A stretch of 6,732 nucleotides of DNA from Pirellulales bacterium (GTDB taxonomy: Bacteria > Planctomycetota > Planctomycetia > Pirellulales > Thermoguttaceae): NCBI GenBank assembly GCA_030617125.1, contig JAUWWA010000096.1, positions 1 to 6,732 of the forward strand, written 5' to 3'. The translations under genes were made by a program, and so were the position numbers. Below are positions 6,619 through 6,732 of the stretch, piece after piece; position 1 is the stretch's first letter, and every line of letters begins with the position of its first letter. The notes below the pieces were generated by a model. The model had not been told where the DNA came from, searched no databases, and saw only the letters and a program-made list of their open reading frames with translations.

Positions 6619-6732
6619 TTACACGCCGTAGATGATATCGTTGAACTTGTTGCAGCAGTAGATGGCAGCCGTTGGCGGAACTTGTGCCGAGGTTCCCGCC
6701 ATTATATTCGGCGGGAGCGGTTCCGCCAAGGA
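6619..6732 (-). CDS. Possible 3' end of an upstream - strand gene (partial, unidentified)
   Basis: A frame open from the window edge ends with TAA at 6621-6619, 15 nt before the kinase start, the spacing expected for an operon partner. It encodes 37 residues ending in CCNKFNDIIYGV. The last 16 codons (to about 6669) use mostly G/C-ending codons like the rest of the window, which favours real coding. The distal part does not: it contains rare ATA, several A/T-ending codons, a perfect TATAAT and strong inverted repeats, which favour a promoter region instead. I do not recognise the peptide. The two readings exclude each other in the main, and bases beyond 6732 would decide. Confidence 0.3.
   Translation of the reverse strand, partial: SLAEPLPPNIMAGTSAQVPPTAAIYCCNKFNDIIYGV
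6672..6729. repeat. Nested inverted repeats, possible double operator
   Basis: The outer arms TTGGCGGAAC (6672-6681) and GTTCCGCCAA (6720-6729) are perfect 10-bp reverse complements. Inside, TCCCGCC (6694-6700) and GGCGGGA (6710-6716) are a perfect 7-bp pair around a 9-nt AT-rich loop. Read as half-sites there are four related copies in alternating orientation: GGCGGAAC (6674-6681), GTTCCCGCC (6692-6700), GGCGGGAGC (6710-6718) and GGTTCCGCC (6719-6727). The last two abut to form an 18-bp imperfect palindrome (7 of 9 pairs), similar in size to operators of LacI-type regulators. A transcript could also fold as an extended hairpin. Function is inferred from the arrangement around the candidate promoter. 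Confidence 0.55.
6701..6729 (-). promoter_or_regulatory. Candidate kinase promoter with perfect -10
   Basis: On the - strand TTGGCG (6729-6724; 4 of 6 to TTGACA) is followed after exactly 17 bp by TATAAT (6706-6701), a perfect -10. Transcription would start near 6694, giving a leader of about 90 nt before the kinase ATG. The -35 lies inside one arm of a 10-bp inverted repeat and the -10 in the loop between arms of another, as expected where a repressor covers a promoter. An AT-only hexamer of this kind is uncommon by chance in such GC-rich DNA. The alternative is that the stretch is the 3' end of a coding region. Confidence 0.45.

Noticed and set aside
1..6732. CRISPR arrays, tRNA or rRNA genes, insertion sequences and attachment sites.
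   Set aside because: No regularly spaced direct repeats, cloverleaf pattern, transposase motif or flanking terminal repeats were seen on either strand.

Overview
The window is GC-rich, almost fully coding, and looks like chromosomal DNA of a free-living heterotroph. It carries a carbohydrate-metabolism locus. A Tat-exported Gfo/Idh/MocA oxidoreductase, a second cytoplasmic member of that family and an L-fucose-isomerase-like protein together suggest a member of the Planctomycetota or a relative. This placement is inferred from gene content only. There is no rRNA, tRNA, CRISPR array or mobile element.

Layout. Bases 1-118 hold a possible sigma70-type promoter and a strong ribosome binding site. 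Four genes follow on the + strand: a secreted Gfo/Idh/MocA oxidoreductase (119-1444), a cytoplasmic Gfo/Idh/MocA oxidoreductase (1470-2516), an L-fucose/L-arabinose-isomerase-like protein (2563-3975) and a compact NagA-like amidohydrolase (3972-4910). The gaps are 25 nt, 46 nt and a 4-nt ATGA overlap, so they probably form one operon. A hairpin at 4991-5015 is a likely terminator. An FGGY carbohydrate kinase (6603-5059) runs convergently on the - strand. Upstream of it (6604-6732) lies a region that can be read in two ways: as the 3' end of another - strand gene, or as a promoter/operator built from nested inverted repeats around a perfect TATAAT.

How the genes may work together (inference). 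An exported NAD(P)-type oxidoreductase could act on a sugar or glycoside outside the cytoplasm. Inside, a second oxidoreductase, an aldose-ketose isomerase, a sugar (phosphate) deacetylase and a kinase would feed the product into central metabolism. The deacetylase hints at an N-acetylated or otherwise acylated sugar. The substrate cannot be read from the sequence: there is no transporter, glycosidase, regulator, deaminase or aldolase complete in the window. The kinase lacks the histidine of the xylulokinase substrate motif, and the deacetylase consists of little more than its catalytic barrel. The set may therefore serve a substrate other than xylulose or GlcNAc.
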